The notes under the pieces are model-generated. The model did not search any database. It saw only the letters and a list, made by a program, of their open reading frames with translations, and was not told the DNA's origin. The position numbers and the translations under genes are program-made. This document shows positions 8,793 to 15,586 of a stretch of DNA of 32,165 bases, piece by piece (the first letter of the stretch is position 1; every line of letters starts with the position of its first letter). Source of the stretch: an uncultured Lachnospiraceae bacterium (GTDB lineage: Bacteria; Bacillota; Clostridia; Lachnospirales; Lachnospiraceae); assembly GCA_900318375.1 (NCBI GenBank), contig ONKG01000023.1, forward strand, positions 1-32,165, in the 5' to 3' direction.

Positions 8793-9246
8793 TTAAAATG
8801 TGATAAGAAAAACGCCTGCTTCTCCGGCATCATCGCTAACAAGGTATACATTGCATGTCTCGTGCACACTTTCATCCTCGGTAGAAAAAATATCCACTGT
8901 TACTCTCAATCCATTCATTTTAATAAGAGCCTTGGAGTATGGAAATTCATTATTAAAATACCCATTCTTCATTTTGTATTTCACTGGTATGACGAAGCGT
9001 ATCATCCTGATTATATGTATATTCAGTTATTGAACCGTCATTCCAGATTTCCTTAGAAACTCTATATACAGAACCCACAGAATCATCTTTCGTATTTCCT
9101 GTGGATTCTTCTGTCTATTCTTCACTTACAGAATTGATCTTGTCGGATTCCCCCTTGTCTAATGGATTAAATCCGGCAAAAGAACAGGCAGATAGGCAGA
9201 TGCAAAAAAACGGAACACTAATTATTGATAATATTTTTTTGAACAT
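8793..9246 (-). pseudogene. Broken copy of the small lipoprotein gene at 10140-10415
   Basis: From an ATG at 9244-9246 the frame encodes a signal peptide almost identical to the other copy (MFKKILSIISVPFFCICLSAC). About 43 codons in, CAG of the other copy is TAG here (9115-9117), a simple C-to-T nonsense change. Downstream the same frame continues with recognisable homology (YTYNQDDTLRHTSE) to TAA near 8953. A protein-like C-terminal segment (NNEFPYSKALIKMNGLRVTV to VFLITF, stop at 8793) then continues in another frame, so a frameshift is likely as well. The region 8793-9005 is open on its own (70 codons), but the homology argues that it is the tail of this dead gene. Confidence 0.75.
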
Positions 9247-9298
9247 CACATGCTCCCTTCAATTTCTGCACAAAAATCAATGCTGTCAAGTAGAGTTC
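9006..9298. repeat. Direct repeat copy 1 flanking the phzF-like gene
   Basis: This segment repeats at 10184-10467. The last 138 bp (9161-9298 against 10330-10467) differ at only a handful of positions by eye and cover the lipoprotein upstream region and signal-peptide codons. The rest is more diverged and contains indels. Homology stops abruptly at both ends. The PhzF-family gene lies wholly between the two copies. Confidence 0.85.
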
Positions 9299-9327
9299 CT
9301 AAGATATTGCAGCTATCCCATGGATCC

Positions 9328-10113
9328 TCAAGGCAATTCGACTGCAATCTCGGAGATTGCGACCAGTACAGCTTGTCCGCTGATGGCGATTCTTCCGTTT
9401 CCAAGCATCTCGCAGTGCAGGTAACCTCCCCGTTTGGAGGCCTGATAAGCATAGATTTGTGATTTGCCGAGTTTCCTTGACCAGTAATCCGCAATCTGGC
9501 AGTGGGCTGCGCCGCAGACAGGATCCTCCGCAATGGAAAGCTTGGGACAGAAACTCCTTGAAACGCAGTCGGTTTCCTTTCCAGCAGCCGTTACGTTCTG
9601 AATGCGGCCTTCGATTTCCATGAGTAGTGCCTGATCAGGCTGCATGGACCGCACCTGGTCTTCTGTCTCAAATACACAGACCAGATCCAACCCAAGCACG
9701 GCTTTGGATGGGCGGACTCCAAAGGCCTGCTCCATCTTGTCCGTGACTGGGATCTCCTTTAATTCATAGGTCGGGAAGTCCATCTCATAGAAACTTCCTT
9801 TTTTCTTAACCGTAAGGACACCGGAGAGAGTGTTAAATCGTACCGTATCGCTGTCCGGCTCGTAATAATTCAGGATTACAAAGGACGAGGCCAGTGTCGC
9901 GTGTCCGCACAGTTCCACCTCTGTTCCGGGGGTGAACCAGCGCAGATGATAGCCTGCCTCTTCTTTGACGATAAAAGCCGTCTCGGAAAGATTGTTTTCC
10001 ATGGCCAGCTTCATCATGGATTCTTCCGACGGCCAGCTTTCCATCACGCACACAGCTGCCGGATTTCCGGAAAAGGGCTTGTTTGAAAACGCATCAACAA
10101 TATACTGCTTCAT
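9328..10113 (-). CDS. PhzF family isomerase/epimerase-like protein
   Basis: A two-lobed PhzF-fold protein. It shows the N-terminal VDAFSNKPFSGNPAAV motif, the catalytic glutamate E44 in NLSETAFI, FTPGTEVELCGHAT (60-73) and the second-half motif EDPVCGAAH (196-204). PhzF enzymes isomerise small hydroxylated or amino-acid substrates; outside phenazine producers the substrate is usually unknown, and no phenazine genes are present. I start at ATG 10113 (MKQYIVDAF) rather than seven codons upstream because AAGGAG lies about 6 bp before it. The resulting length is 261. It lies between direct repeats carrying a lipoprotein gene, so it may have moved or been duplicated with them. Confidence 0.92.
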   Translation of the reverse strand: MKQYIVDAFSNKPFSGNPAAVCVMESWPSEESMMKLAMENNLSETAFIVKEEAGYHLRWFTPGTEVELCGHATLASSFVILNYYEPDSDTVRFNTLSGVLTVKKKGSFYEMDFPTYELKEIPVTDKMEQAFGVRPSKAVLGLDLVCVFETEDQVRSMQPDQALLMEIEGRIQNVTAAGKETDCVSRSFCPKLSIAEDPVCGAAHCQIADYWSRKLGKSQIYAYQASKRGGYLHCEMLGNGRIAISGQAVLVAISEIAVELP

Positions 10114-10139
10114 GGACTTCTCCTTTTTTGTCATAGTCT

Positions 10140-10415
10140 CTATTTATGCGCAGTGCACACATACAATGAACACGGCGTCAGGTCCTGATTATATGTATAT
10201 TCAATTATTGTATTGTCATCCCAAAGTTCTTTAGTAATTCGATAAACGGGACTAGCTTTAGAAGGCTCAGGGGATTCTTCTGTCTGTTCTTCACTCCAAG
10301 AATTGTCATAATCTGATTTTTCTGTTCCTAATGGATTAAATCCGGCAAAAGAACAGGCAGATAGGCAGATGCAAAAAAACGGAACACTTATTATTGATAA
10401 TATTTTTTTGAACAT
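10140..10415 (-). CDS. Small lipoprotein, 3' end replaced
   Basis: The signal peptide (FKKILSIISVPFFCICLSAC) ends in a lipobox with Cys at about residue 20. It is followed by a Ser/Glu/Pro-rich spacer and VYRITKELWDDNTIIEYTYNQD. After that point, similarity to the paralogue at 8793-9246 ends and the frame closes with an unrelated 14-residue tail rich in Cys. It is thus probably a 5' fragment of the ancestral gene that still has signals: AAGGA about 8 bp before the ATG. It may be expressed as a ~91-residue lipoprotein or be non-functional. Function is unknown. The phzF-like gene starts 27 bp downstream. Confidence 0.55.
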   Translation of the reverse strand: MFKKILSIISVPFFCICLSACSFAGFNPLGTEKSDYDNSWSEEQTEESPEPSKASPVYRITKELWDDNTIIEYTYNQDLTPCSLYVCTAHK

Positions 10416-10467
10416 CACATGCTTCCTTCAATTTCTTAACAAAAAACAATGCTGTCAAGTAGAGTTC
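10184..10467. repeat. Direct repeat copy 2 flanking the phzF-like gene
   Basis: Partner of 9006-9298, about 1.17 kb away in the same orientation. It contains the 5' part of the lipoprotein gene and about 50 bp of upstream DNA, including a conserved CTTGACA on the minus strand that could be a -35 element. The partner on the other side of phzF keeps the full-length but mutated gene. Confidence 0.85.
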
Positions 10468-10607
10468 GCCCTTTTTTTCTTTACGCAGAGTGAAGGACAC
10501 TTATTCATTTCCAAAGGCAATCTTATGTCTTCTTTATACTATTATTCTATCTATCACTCATCTTATGCTCTATGAATAATGCAAGAGAAGTCATGATATA
10601 TTTTCCA

Positions 10608-11399
10608 CTATAAATATCCCAGAATCTCACCGATCCGGTCATGAAAGACTATGTCTGCCTTGCCTTCCATCCTGGTCTTCCCTTTATTAATGATGATCAG
10701 ATAATTTCCATGGTACATATGGGCCAGTTGTGCCGCAGAGCCCACCTCCAAAGAGGTTCCTCCGATGATCAGGCAGTCGGCGCGGTTGATCAGGTCAATG
10801 GCGCCCTGATAGGCTTTTTCAGGGAGGAATTCCCCGTAGAGGGTGACATCAGGGCGAACCAGTTTCCCGCAGACGGGACATCTCGGAATTGTATCGGGGC
10901 TCTCAAAAATGAAATCTTCATCGTACTCCCTGCCGCAGGAAACACAGTGATTTGAGCGTATCGTCCCGTGGATCTCATAGACATTTTTGCTGCCGGCTTT
11001 CTGGTGCAGGCCATCGATATTCTGTGTGATCACACCCTCGAGCCTGCCTGTGCGCTCGAGCTCCGCCAGCTTGTAGTGGGCGGTGTTGGGCTCTGCCCCG
11101 CGGGCATCCAGGTTTTTTCGATAGTAGGAAAAGAACACTTCCGGCTTCTTGTGAAGGCAGTCATAGCTCAGCAGATACTCCGGTTTATATTTGGCAAAAC
11201 TTTTCTCTTTCTTTCGGTAGAGGCCGTTTTTGCTGCGGAAATCCGGGATCCCGCTCTCAGTCGATACTCCTGCTCCGCCAAGAAAAGCGACATGGCGGCA
11301 GGAAGCCAGGATCTCCCCGAAGGCATCGAGTTTCTGCTCATGCGTCATGCGGTTGAAGTAATTGTGCTTTTCCTTTTCCGAGCTGAATTCGGTTCTCAT
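10608..11399 (-). CDS. cobB: Sirtuin NAD-dependent protein deacylase
   Basis: A Sir2-family enzyme that removes acyl groups from lysines using NAD, releasing nicotinamide and O-acyl-ADP-ribose. All core motifs are present: GAGVSTESGIPDFRS (42-56), TQNIDGLH (125-132), the general base H144 in EIHG, and a zinc site of C152, C155, C174 and C177. GTSLEV lies at 214-219. The 263-residue length is standard. The ATG follows AGAGG. It is the last gene of the module with Nudix, PnuC and NMN adenylyltransferase, which supply or process its cosubstrate and products. A gap of about 160 bp with tandem repeats separates it from the Nudix gene, so it may also have its own transcript. Confidence 0.95.
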   Translation of the reverse strand: MRTEFSSEKEKHNYFNRMTHEQKLDAFGEILASCRHVAFLGGAGVSTESGIPDFRSKNGLYRKKEKSFAKYKPEYLLSYDCLHKKPEVFFSYYRKNLDARGAEPNTAHYKLAELERTGRLEGVITQNIDGLHQKAGSKNVYEIHGTIRSNHCVSCGREYDEDFIFESPDTIPRCPVCGKLVRPDVTLYGEFLPEKAYQGAIDLINRADCLIIGGTSLEVGSAAQLAHMYHGNYLIIINKGKTRMEGKADIVFHDRIGEILGYL

Positions 11400-11479
11400 T
11401 TTTTCCTCTGCTTAATCCAGTCCTATTCTCATCATGTGCCTGATTCAGTTCTCTTCTTAGACTCCTTAGATTCTGGTTC

Positions 11480-11562
11480 ATTCAGTACGCATTCCATACT
11501 CTGATTTATTCGATTCGCACTTCATACTCTGGTCATTCGGTCCGCATTTAATTCTCTGGTTT
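11480..11562. repeat. 28-bp tandem repeat ending at the Nudix stop codon
   Basis: Three degenerate units of 28, 27 and 28 bp (11480-11507, 11508-11534, 11535-11562) share the pattern ATTC-N5-CGCA-N7-CTCTGGTTT. A more decayed part may extend leftwards to about 11430. The last unit overlaps the Nudix TAA at 11561-11563. No function is evident. Confidence 0.75.
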
Positions 11563-11986
11563 AGCGGCGGGTCGGCAGCGGATACATCATGGCAATGTTG
11601 ATGATATGAGCAATATTCTGCTCTCCCGCAAAGCGTTCTCTGTCGGTGTAGTCTTCGCTGAGCGGCAGCCAGAGGAGAGGGTTTGTCTCCTCGCGCAGCT
11701 CGACGTCTTCGTCCAGCCTGCCGACATAAATCTCCAGGATGAAATCCTGATGGTAATAGGTCAGGTCCATCAGCCGGTACAGGCAGATGTGCTGACGGCT
11801 GATGCCGGTTTCCTCCTGCAGTTCACGGTAGGCAGCTGCTTCCGAAGTCTCTCCGGGCTCCACCTTGCCGCCGACGAAATTGAGCCTGCCTTTGAAGGGT
11901 TCTTTTTTTCGTTTGCAGAAGAGGACCTTGTCCTTTTCCCTGTTAAAGACCACGATGCAGTTCATGACCTTTTCCGGTTTTTTCAT
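11561..11986 (-). CDS. Nudix hydrolase
   Basis: The Nudix box is intact: GGKVEPGETSEAAAYRELQEETGI (residues 39-62), fitting GX5EX7REUXEEXGU. It should cleave a nucleoside diphosphate linked to another moiety. The short 141-residue form and N-terminus (NCIVVFNREKDKVLFCKRKK) resemble MutT/8-oxo-dGTPase-like members. Its position between pnuC and the sirtuin makes ADP-ribose, an O-acyl-ADP-ribose or an NAD breakdown product a plausible substrate (inference). I choose ATG 11986 because GGAG lies 5 bp upstream; a GTG two codons earlier would sit on top of that site. Confidence 0.93.
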   Translation of the reverse strand: MKKPEKVMNCIVVFNREKDKVLFCKRKKEPFKGRLNFVGGKVEPGETSEAAAYRELQEETGISRQHICLYRLMDLTYYHQDFILEIYVGRLDEDVELREETNPLLWLPLSEDYTDRERFAGEQNIAHIINIAMMYPLPTRR

Positions 11987-12043
11987 GCACACTCCTCATG
12001 GAAATACAGTTTCAAACCTGACCATCTCGATTTGTTAATCTGT

Positions 12044-12802
12044 TTATTCGTTTTCCAGATTTCTTGTACTGTTGAGTCTGGTCCAGTTGACGAGGCCTAT
12101 AACGGCCATAATCAGGTAAATAGATCTCTTGGTCAGATAGACGGCATCAAAATGGGCTATGTACATACCGACAGATACAATATCCGTGATGATCCACCAG
12201 ACATATTGTTCCCGATAACGCAGGAGTTCGAGGATCGTTGCAATGATTCCGATGCTGAGTGTAAAGGCATCAAACCAGGCTACTTCTCCTCCAATACGGA
12301 CCAGAATCATATGATAAACCAGAGCGCTGCCAACTACGATTGCCGCACAAGCGGCATTTTTGCCTGCTGTCAGATGTTTTGCTTTTGTCTTCCGGGTAAT
12401 CTGCCGGTCACGGTGTTTTGCCCAGTAATACCAGGAGATAAAGTTCATGGGAATATAGAACAGAATCTCCAGGGCGGCTGTTCCCCAGATATGCCAATAA
12501 ACCAGATAGATTGCGTAAACAACAGTATTGACTGTAGCAAAAAGGAAATTGCTGATATTGGCTTTTGCTGTAAAAAAGATACAGATGACACCGCAGACTG
12601 CACTGATGAAATTAATGACTGTCAGCCATGCAGGATTCCCGTCTGCCGCTCCCGTTGTAAAACCGAGAACCATGGCACGGGCAGCGATTATAATCATGAC
12701 CGCGCCCATCAGATACTCATACCACTTTAGTTCCTGAAAACTTTTTTTCAGGTTTTCTGCCCTGTTTAACTTTTCTGTTTTCAATTGTTGCTCCGTATTC
12801 AT
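12044..12802 (-). CDS. pnuC: PnuC nicotinamide riboside transporter
   Basis: A membrane protein of about 252 residues with seven or so hydrophobic segments and the PnuC signature region (NISNFLFATVNTVVYAIYLVYWHIWG, then EILFYIPMNFISWYYWAKHR). The C-terminal half repeats the pattern (REQYVWWIITDIVSVGMYI). PnuC proteins move nicotinamide riboside across the cytoplasmic membrane by facilitated diffusion, with intracellular phosphorylation trapping the substrate. ATG 12802 is preferred to an upstream TTG, which has no ribosome site; the site for the ATG is itself weak (AAAGAAG). It lies directly downstream of the NMN adenylyltransferase gene (72 bp), matching a salvage role. No nicotinamide riboside kinase gene is visible in the window. 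Confidence 0.95.
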   Translation of the reverse strand: MNTEQQLKTEKLNRAENLKKSFQELKWYEYLMGAVMIIIAARAMVLGFTTGAADGNPAWLTVINFISAVCGVICIFFTAKANISNFLFATVNTVVYAIYLVYWHIWGTAALEILFYIPMNFISWYYWAKHRDRQITRKTKAKHLTAGKNAACAAIVVGSALVYHMILVRIGGEVAWFDAFTLSIGIIATILELLRYREQYVWWIITDIVSVGMYIAHFDAVYLTKRSIYLIMAVIGLVNWTRLNSTRNLENE

Positions 12803-12874
12803 CTTCTTTGCCCGTCTCAAAGGATTTTATATCTTCACATGATTCTCAGTAATCAGAAGATGCTTTATTTCTTT

Positions 12875-13378
12875 TTAAGTAATCCATTTCGTCCTGTCAT
12901 TTTCTGCCGTCATTGCACGGATCTGCGTTCCGCTGATCGGGTAATGGATTCTCCGAATATCTACAAGGCGATGAACTGCTTCAGGATATGCCCTGCTGAA
13001 ATAATCCCCGTAGCTCTCTTCACTGCTATACACAGCATCGAGCCGGTTTCCCAACAGTTTCCTGACAAGAGGAGTTTCCGCTTCCCAGTCTTCCGATCCG
13101 TCCGGTTTACGCAATGAAGAAATATCAATGACAGAGGGGATGACATTTGCAGTCCGGGATGCGTCCCTGCAGATTTTTCTCATCTGCAGAATCCTCTGCT
13201 CTGCGGACAGCCAGTCTTCGGGGTAATCCTGCAGAATCTGCTCTTCGTCCGCGCCTCCCAGAAACAGAATGACATAGACGGTTTCACATTCCTGTGCAGC
13301 TGTTTCCACACAAAACCTGTGACCTTTATGAAAGGGCAGGAATTTCCCGCCATACATTCCGATTTTGTATTGTTTCAT
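12875..13378 (-). CDS. NadR-type nicotinamide-nucleotide adenylyltransferase
   Basis: A single-domain nucleotidyltransferase of 167 residues. The ATP-binding motif is GMYGGKFLPFHKGH (7-20) with H17-x-x-H20, and the second motif is PISGTQIR (147-154). The stretch DAVYSSEESYGDYFSR (114-129) is characteristic of the adenylyltransferase domain of NadR, which makes NAD from NMN and ATP. The helix-turn-helix and the nicotinamide riboside kinase domain of full NadR are absent. Start codon ATG; no clear Shine-Dalgarno site is visible, so translation may depend on coupling to the radical SAM gene 39 bp upstream. Confidence 0.9.
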   Translation of the reverse strand: MKQYKIGMYGGKFLPFHKGHRFCVETAAQECETVYVILFLGGADEEQILQDYPEDWLSAEQRILQMRKICRDASRTANVIPSVIDISSLRKPDGSEDWEAETPLVRKLLGNRLDAVYSSEESYGDYFSRAYPEAVHRLVDIRRIHYPISGTQIRAMTAENDRTKWIT

Positions 13379-13417
13379 TTTTTAAGGAATATCATCATTT
13401 TTAATATGACTTGCTTT

Positions 13418-14326
13418 CTACTTGGCAGGATTGATTGTTCTTCCCCCGAATCCGGCAAGGAGTTCATTATTGGCTGAGTAAACCAACTGTCTTACATAGG
13501 GAACAGAAGATTGACCAGGGACACGATAATAAAAACGCACCCATCCTAATGCGGACAGGTAATCCCCGCTGGAGCAGGAGCAACAATCGTGATCATGGAA
13601 TCTGTTCCAGATCCGGAAACGTTCATCTTCTTCCGGATACAGACCGGCCGGATTGGCAAACTGCTCTCTGCAGTATTCATTAGCTGGAATCAGACCGATA
13701 AAAGACACATTTTGCACTCCGGTCTGACCCGCCATTTCAAGATAATCCGCAATCCCGTCGAGTGAGTGGACGCCGTCTTTTTGCAGTATACAGTTTAAAA
13801 CCACCTTTCCCGGTTCTTGAATCTCTTTCAGCAGATTCTTCAGTTCCTGCCGGGAAGGGGTCCGAGCTCCCATCAACTGCCTGTTCTCAGCATCGTCCAC
13901 TCTGTGCCTGCTGATATGAATACTGTACAGATGATTCTGTGCCTTCAGGGAAAAAAGTCTTTCCAGTATAATTCCACTGGTCGCCAGATCTATTTCCACT
14001 TCCGATCCCATGATATCGTAGGTGGTCTGGATTGCTTCATCCAACAGGTCTGGAAAAAGCAAGGGTTCTCCGCCTGTAAAGGACACCCCGCACACATAGT
14101 CTCTGACCATCCGCAAAGTCTTCTCAAAAGCTGCAGCAGAAATCGTATTTCCACCGACTTTCTTCCCCGGATTTACGCAGAATGGACACGAACATGGGCA
14201 CATGTCTGTCAGATTCACATACAGCCATAATTTACCATCTGTTTTAGGTTCATAGGGTTGACCGTCCAGCGCACAGTAATAGTCCTTTATGAAGAGGGAA
14301 TCCCCTCCGATCTGTATCGTTTTCAT
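13418..14326 (-). CDS. Radical SAM enzyme of unknown substrate
   Basis: The 4Fe-4S/SAM motif CX3CX2C is present (C43, C47, C50 in MCPCSCPFC, with an extra Cys at 45), followed by GGEP (85-88) and later TIM-barrel strands. Near the C-terminus is a Cys cluster (HDCCSCSSGDY, about 252-262) that might bind an auxiliary cluster, although a full SPASM pattern is not visible. Length about 302. I do not recognise the subfamily. It lies immediately upstream of the NMN adenylyltransferase and PnuC genes and downstream of a 95-aa gene with a strong ribosome site. A role in modifying a peptide, a nucleotide or NAD-related metabolite is conceivable but unproven. ATG 14326 is preferred over a GTG two codons upstream. 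Confidence 0.88.
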   Translation of the reverse strand: MKTIQIGGDSLFIKDYYCALDGQPYEPKTDGKLWLYVNLTDMCPCSCPFCVNPGKKVGGNTISAAAFEKTLRMVRDYVCGVSFTGGEPLLFPDLLDEAIQTTYDIMGSEVEIDLATSGIILERLFSLKAQNHLYSIHISRHRVDDAENRQLMGARTPSRQELKNLLKEIQEPGKVVLNCILQKDGVHSLDGIADYLEMAGQTGVQNVSFIGLIPANEYCREQFANPAGLYPEEDERFRIWNRFHDHDCCSCSSGDYLSALGWVRFYYRVPGQSSVPYVRQLVYSANNELLAGFGGRTINPAK

Positions 14327-14365
14327 ATTCACTCAAAATTATTAGATGTCTCTTTCTCCCGCCTT

Positions 14366-14653
14366 TCAGCAGTGAGGATAACAAACCTGCTCCAGGCGCT
14401 TTCTTTTATGCATATTTTCTTCATATTCACCGGGTCTGCCTGTGAATTCATCCGCATGTTGAATCAAATACTGCAGTCGAGCCTCAGCTCCCATCATCAA
14501 TCTCATGGTAATCCCATCAGCCATACCGCTTCCTTTAGCCAGAGCAATAATTGCAGCTAATGAAGTCTTCACCAGACCTACAGAATAAGGATTCAACGGA
14601 TCCACCATTGTGAGAAGCTGCTGGAGATAACTCAGAAAATTATTTTTAGACAT
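14366..14653 (-). CDS. Unrecognised 95-aa protein upstream of the radical SAM gene
   Basis: I do not recognise this protein. It is helical (SYLQQLLTMVDPLN, then a small-residue helix SLAAIIALAKGSGMADG) and ends in a charged segment with a Cys-rich tip (EQVCYPHC). It has no signal peptide. A strong AGAGGAG precedes the ATG, so it is very likely expressed. It lies 39 bp upstream of the radical SAM gene and 67 bp downstream of the DUF2225-like gene, inside the putative NAD operon. Small proteins next to radical SAM enzymes may be substrates or partners; the two C-terminal cysteines make that worth testing, but there is no direct evidence. Confidence 0.7.
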   Translation of the reverse strand: MSKNNFLSYLQQLLTMVDPLNPYSVGLVKTSLAAIIALAKGSGMADGITMRLMMGAEARLQYLIQHADEFTGRPGEYEENMHKRKRLEQVCYPHC

Positions 14654-14720
14654 TTAGTTCTCCTCTCGTTTGAAACACATTCCTCTATGATTAGTATTCG
14701 ATTAGTATTCTGTAGAAGAA

Positions 14721-15371
14721 TCATCGACCGCCTGTTGCATCCGACACACGGTAGCAATCTGCATCTCTTTCTTTCGCCTTTTTGATCTGAAAGTCCAGAA
14801 TCTGGTTCAGGAGATCATCGTAAAAACGGACAGACGCATACTGATCGACCAGTTCATCGAACAGTCCTGCCCTCCTCATCAAATCCGCTTTCATCAGCTG
14901 GAGATTGTTCTTTTGCTGATGACCGCTCTCAATCAGCTTGTCTGCCAAAGATATTGCAATCTTTCTGCAGCGCTTTGCATTCTCAACATCCTGTTTGTCA
15001 TCACATGCCCAGGCGGCATGTAAAACAGCAAAAAACGCATCCTCATCCTCCCTGCCCTGCAAACAGATCAGATAGTACTTGTAAAATCTCTTTGCCAGAT
15101 CAGATGCAAAAAATAGGCCGTCACATGTCTGATATTGTTCTGACCGAAGCCACCTTTTTGACACACGGCGTTTATCCGAGATTCTTCCTGAAATATACCC
15201 GCACTTGGGACATTCCTGTATCCATGAGTGCATTGTGCTCCTCTGCATCTCCGCCGGCCGCAGATCCAGATCCGGTCCTCCGCCAAATGTATTTGTGCTC
15301 GCAAGCACGTTGTATTCATTGACTGCATGGCAGATCGCGCATGTAACTTTCTCTTGCATAAACGTCGTCAT
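14721..15371 (-). CDS. DUF2225-like zinc-ribbon protein
   Basis: Two CxxC pairs near the N-terminus (C11/C14 and C54/C57, in VTCAICHAVNEY and QECPKCGYIS) form a predicted zinc ribbon, as in DUF2225. The rest is helical with a TPR-like feel (residues about 80-205). Function of the family is unknown. I choose ATG 15371 (MTTFMQEKV) because an AGGAG lies 10 bp upstream and the residues before it derive from a tandem-repeat leader; ATG 15359 is an alternative. The gene lies in the middle of the DUF434 to sirtuin set, all on one strand with short gaps except the 215-bp leader upstream of it. Confidence 0.7.
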   Translation of the reverse strand: MTTFMQEKVTCAICHAVNEYNVLASTNTFGGGPDLDLRPAEMQRSTMHSWIQECPKCGYISGRISDKRRVSKRWLRSEQYQTCDGLFFASDLAKRFYKYYLICLQGREDEDAFFAVLHAAWACDDKQDVENAKRCRKIAISLADKLIESGHQQKNNLQLMKADLMRRAGLFDELVDQYASVRFYDDLLNQILDFQIKKAKERDADCYRVSDATGGR

Positions 15372-15418
15372 GGCAATTCGTTCTCCTATCAAGATTCTTC
15401 CAATGCTTTTCCGTATTC

Positions 15419-15478
15419 GTACAGGATTCATTTGTACATGATTTATTCACACATGATTTATTCGTACAGGATTCATAC
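15419..15478. repeat. 15-bp tandem repeat in the leader of the DUF2225-like gene
   Basis: Four consecutive 15-bp units (15419-15433, 15434-15448, 15449-15463, 15464-15478) follow the pattern GTACAGGATTCATTT with a few changes. On the minus strand one frame reads a pentapeptide repeat Ser-Cys-(Thr/Val)-Asn-(Lys/Glu), but no convincing gene contains it. It lies about 48 bp upstream of the chosen start of the downstream gene. Confidence 0.8.
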
Positions 15479-15512
15479 ATGTACAGGGCTTCCACATTCA
15501 GCATGGCTCTTA

Positions 15513-15542
15513 TTCCCGGGGATTTCTGTCGTTACCCGGGAA
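15513..15542. other. 8-bp-stem hairpin between DUF434 and DUF2225-like genes
   Basis: TTCCCGGG (15513-15520) and CCCGGGAA (15535-15542) can pair around a 14-nt loop. On the transcribed (minus) strand no U-tract follows, so it is not a standard intrinsic terminator. It could be a processing or stability element separating the two genes. Confidence 0.5.
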
Positions 15543-15586
15543 AAAGCACCCAACCCTTTCGTTTATATATGACTGGAACCAACTGA

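Noticed and set aside
8793-9005. Independent 70-aa gene
   Set aside because: It lies in the 3' part of the broken lipoprotein copy and has no ribosome site of its own; better explained as a frameshifted tail.
9328-10113. Phenazine biosynthesis
   Set aside because: Only a PhzF-family protein is present; the family is widespread without phenazine production.
12803-12874. Possible NAD-sensing riboswitch before pnuC
   Set aside because: Only 72 bp separate the genes, and I see no conserved aptamer-like structure; the gene is probably read from an upstream promoter.
15316-15504. Minus-strand frame with Ser-Cys-Thr-Asn-Lys pentapeptide repeats
   Set aside because: Produced by the 15-bp tandem repeat and then runs out of frame into the DUF2225-like gene; no ribosome site seen.
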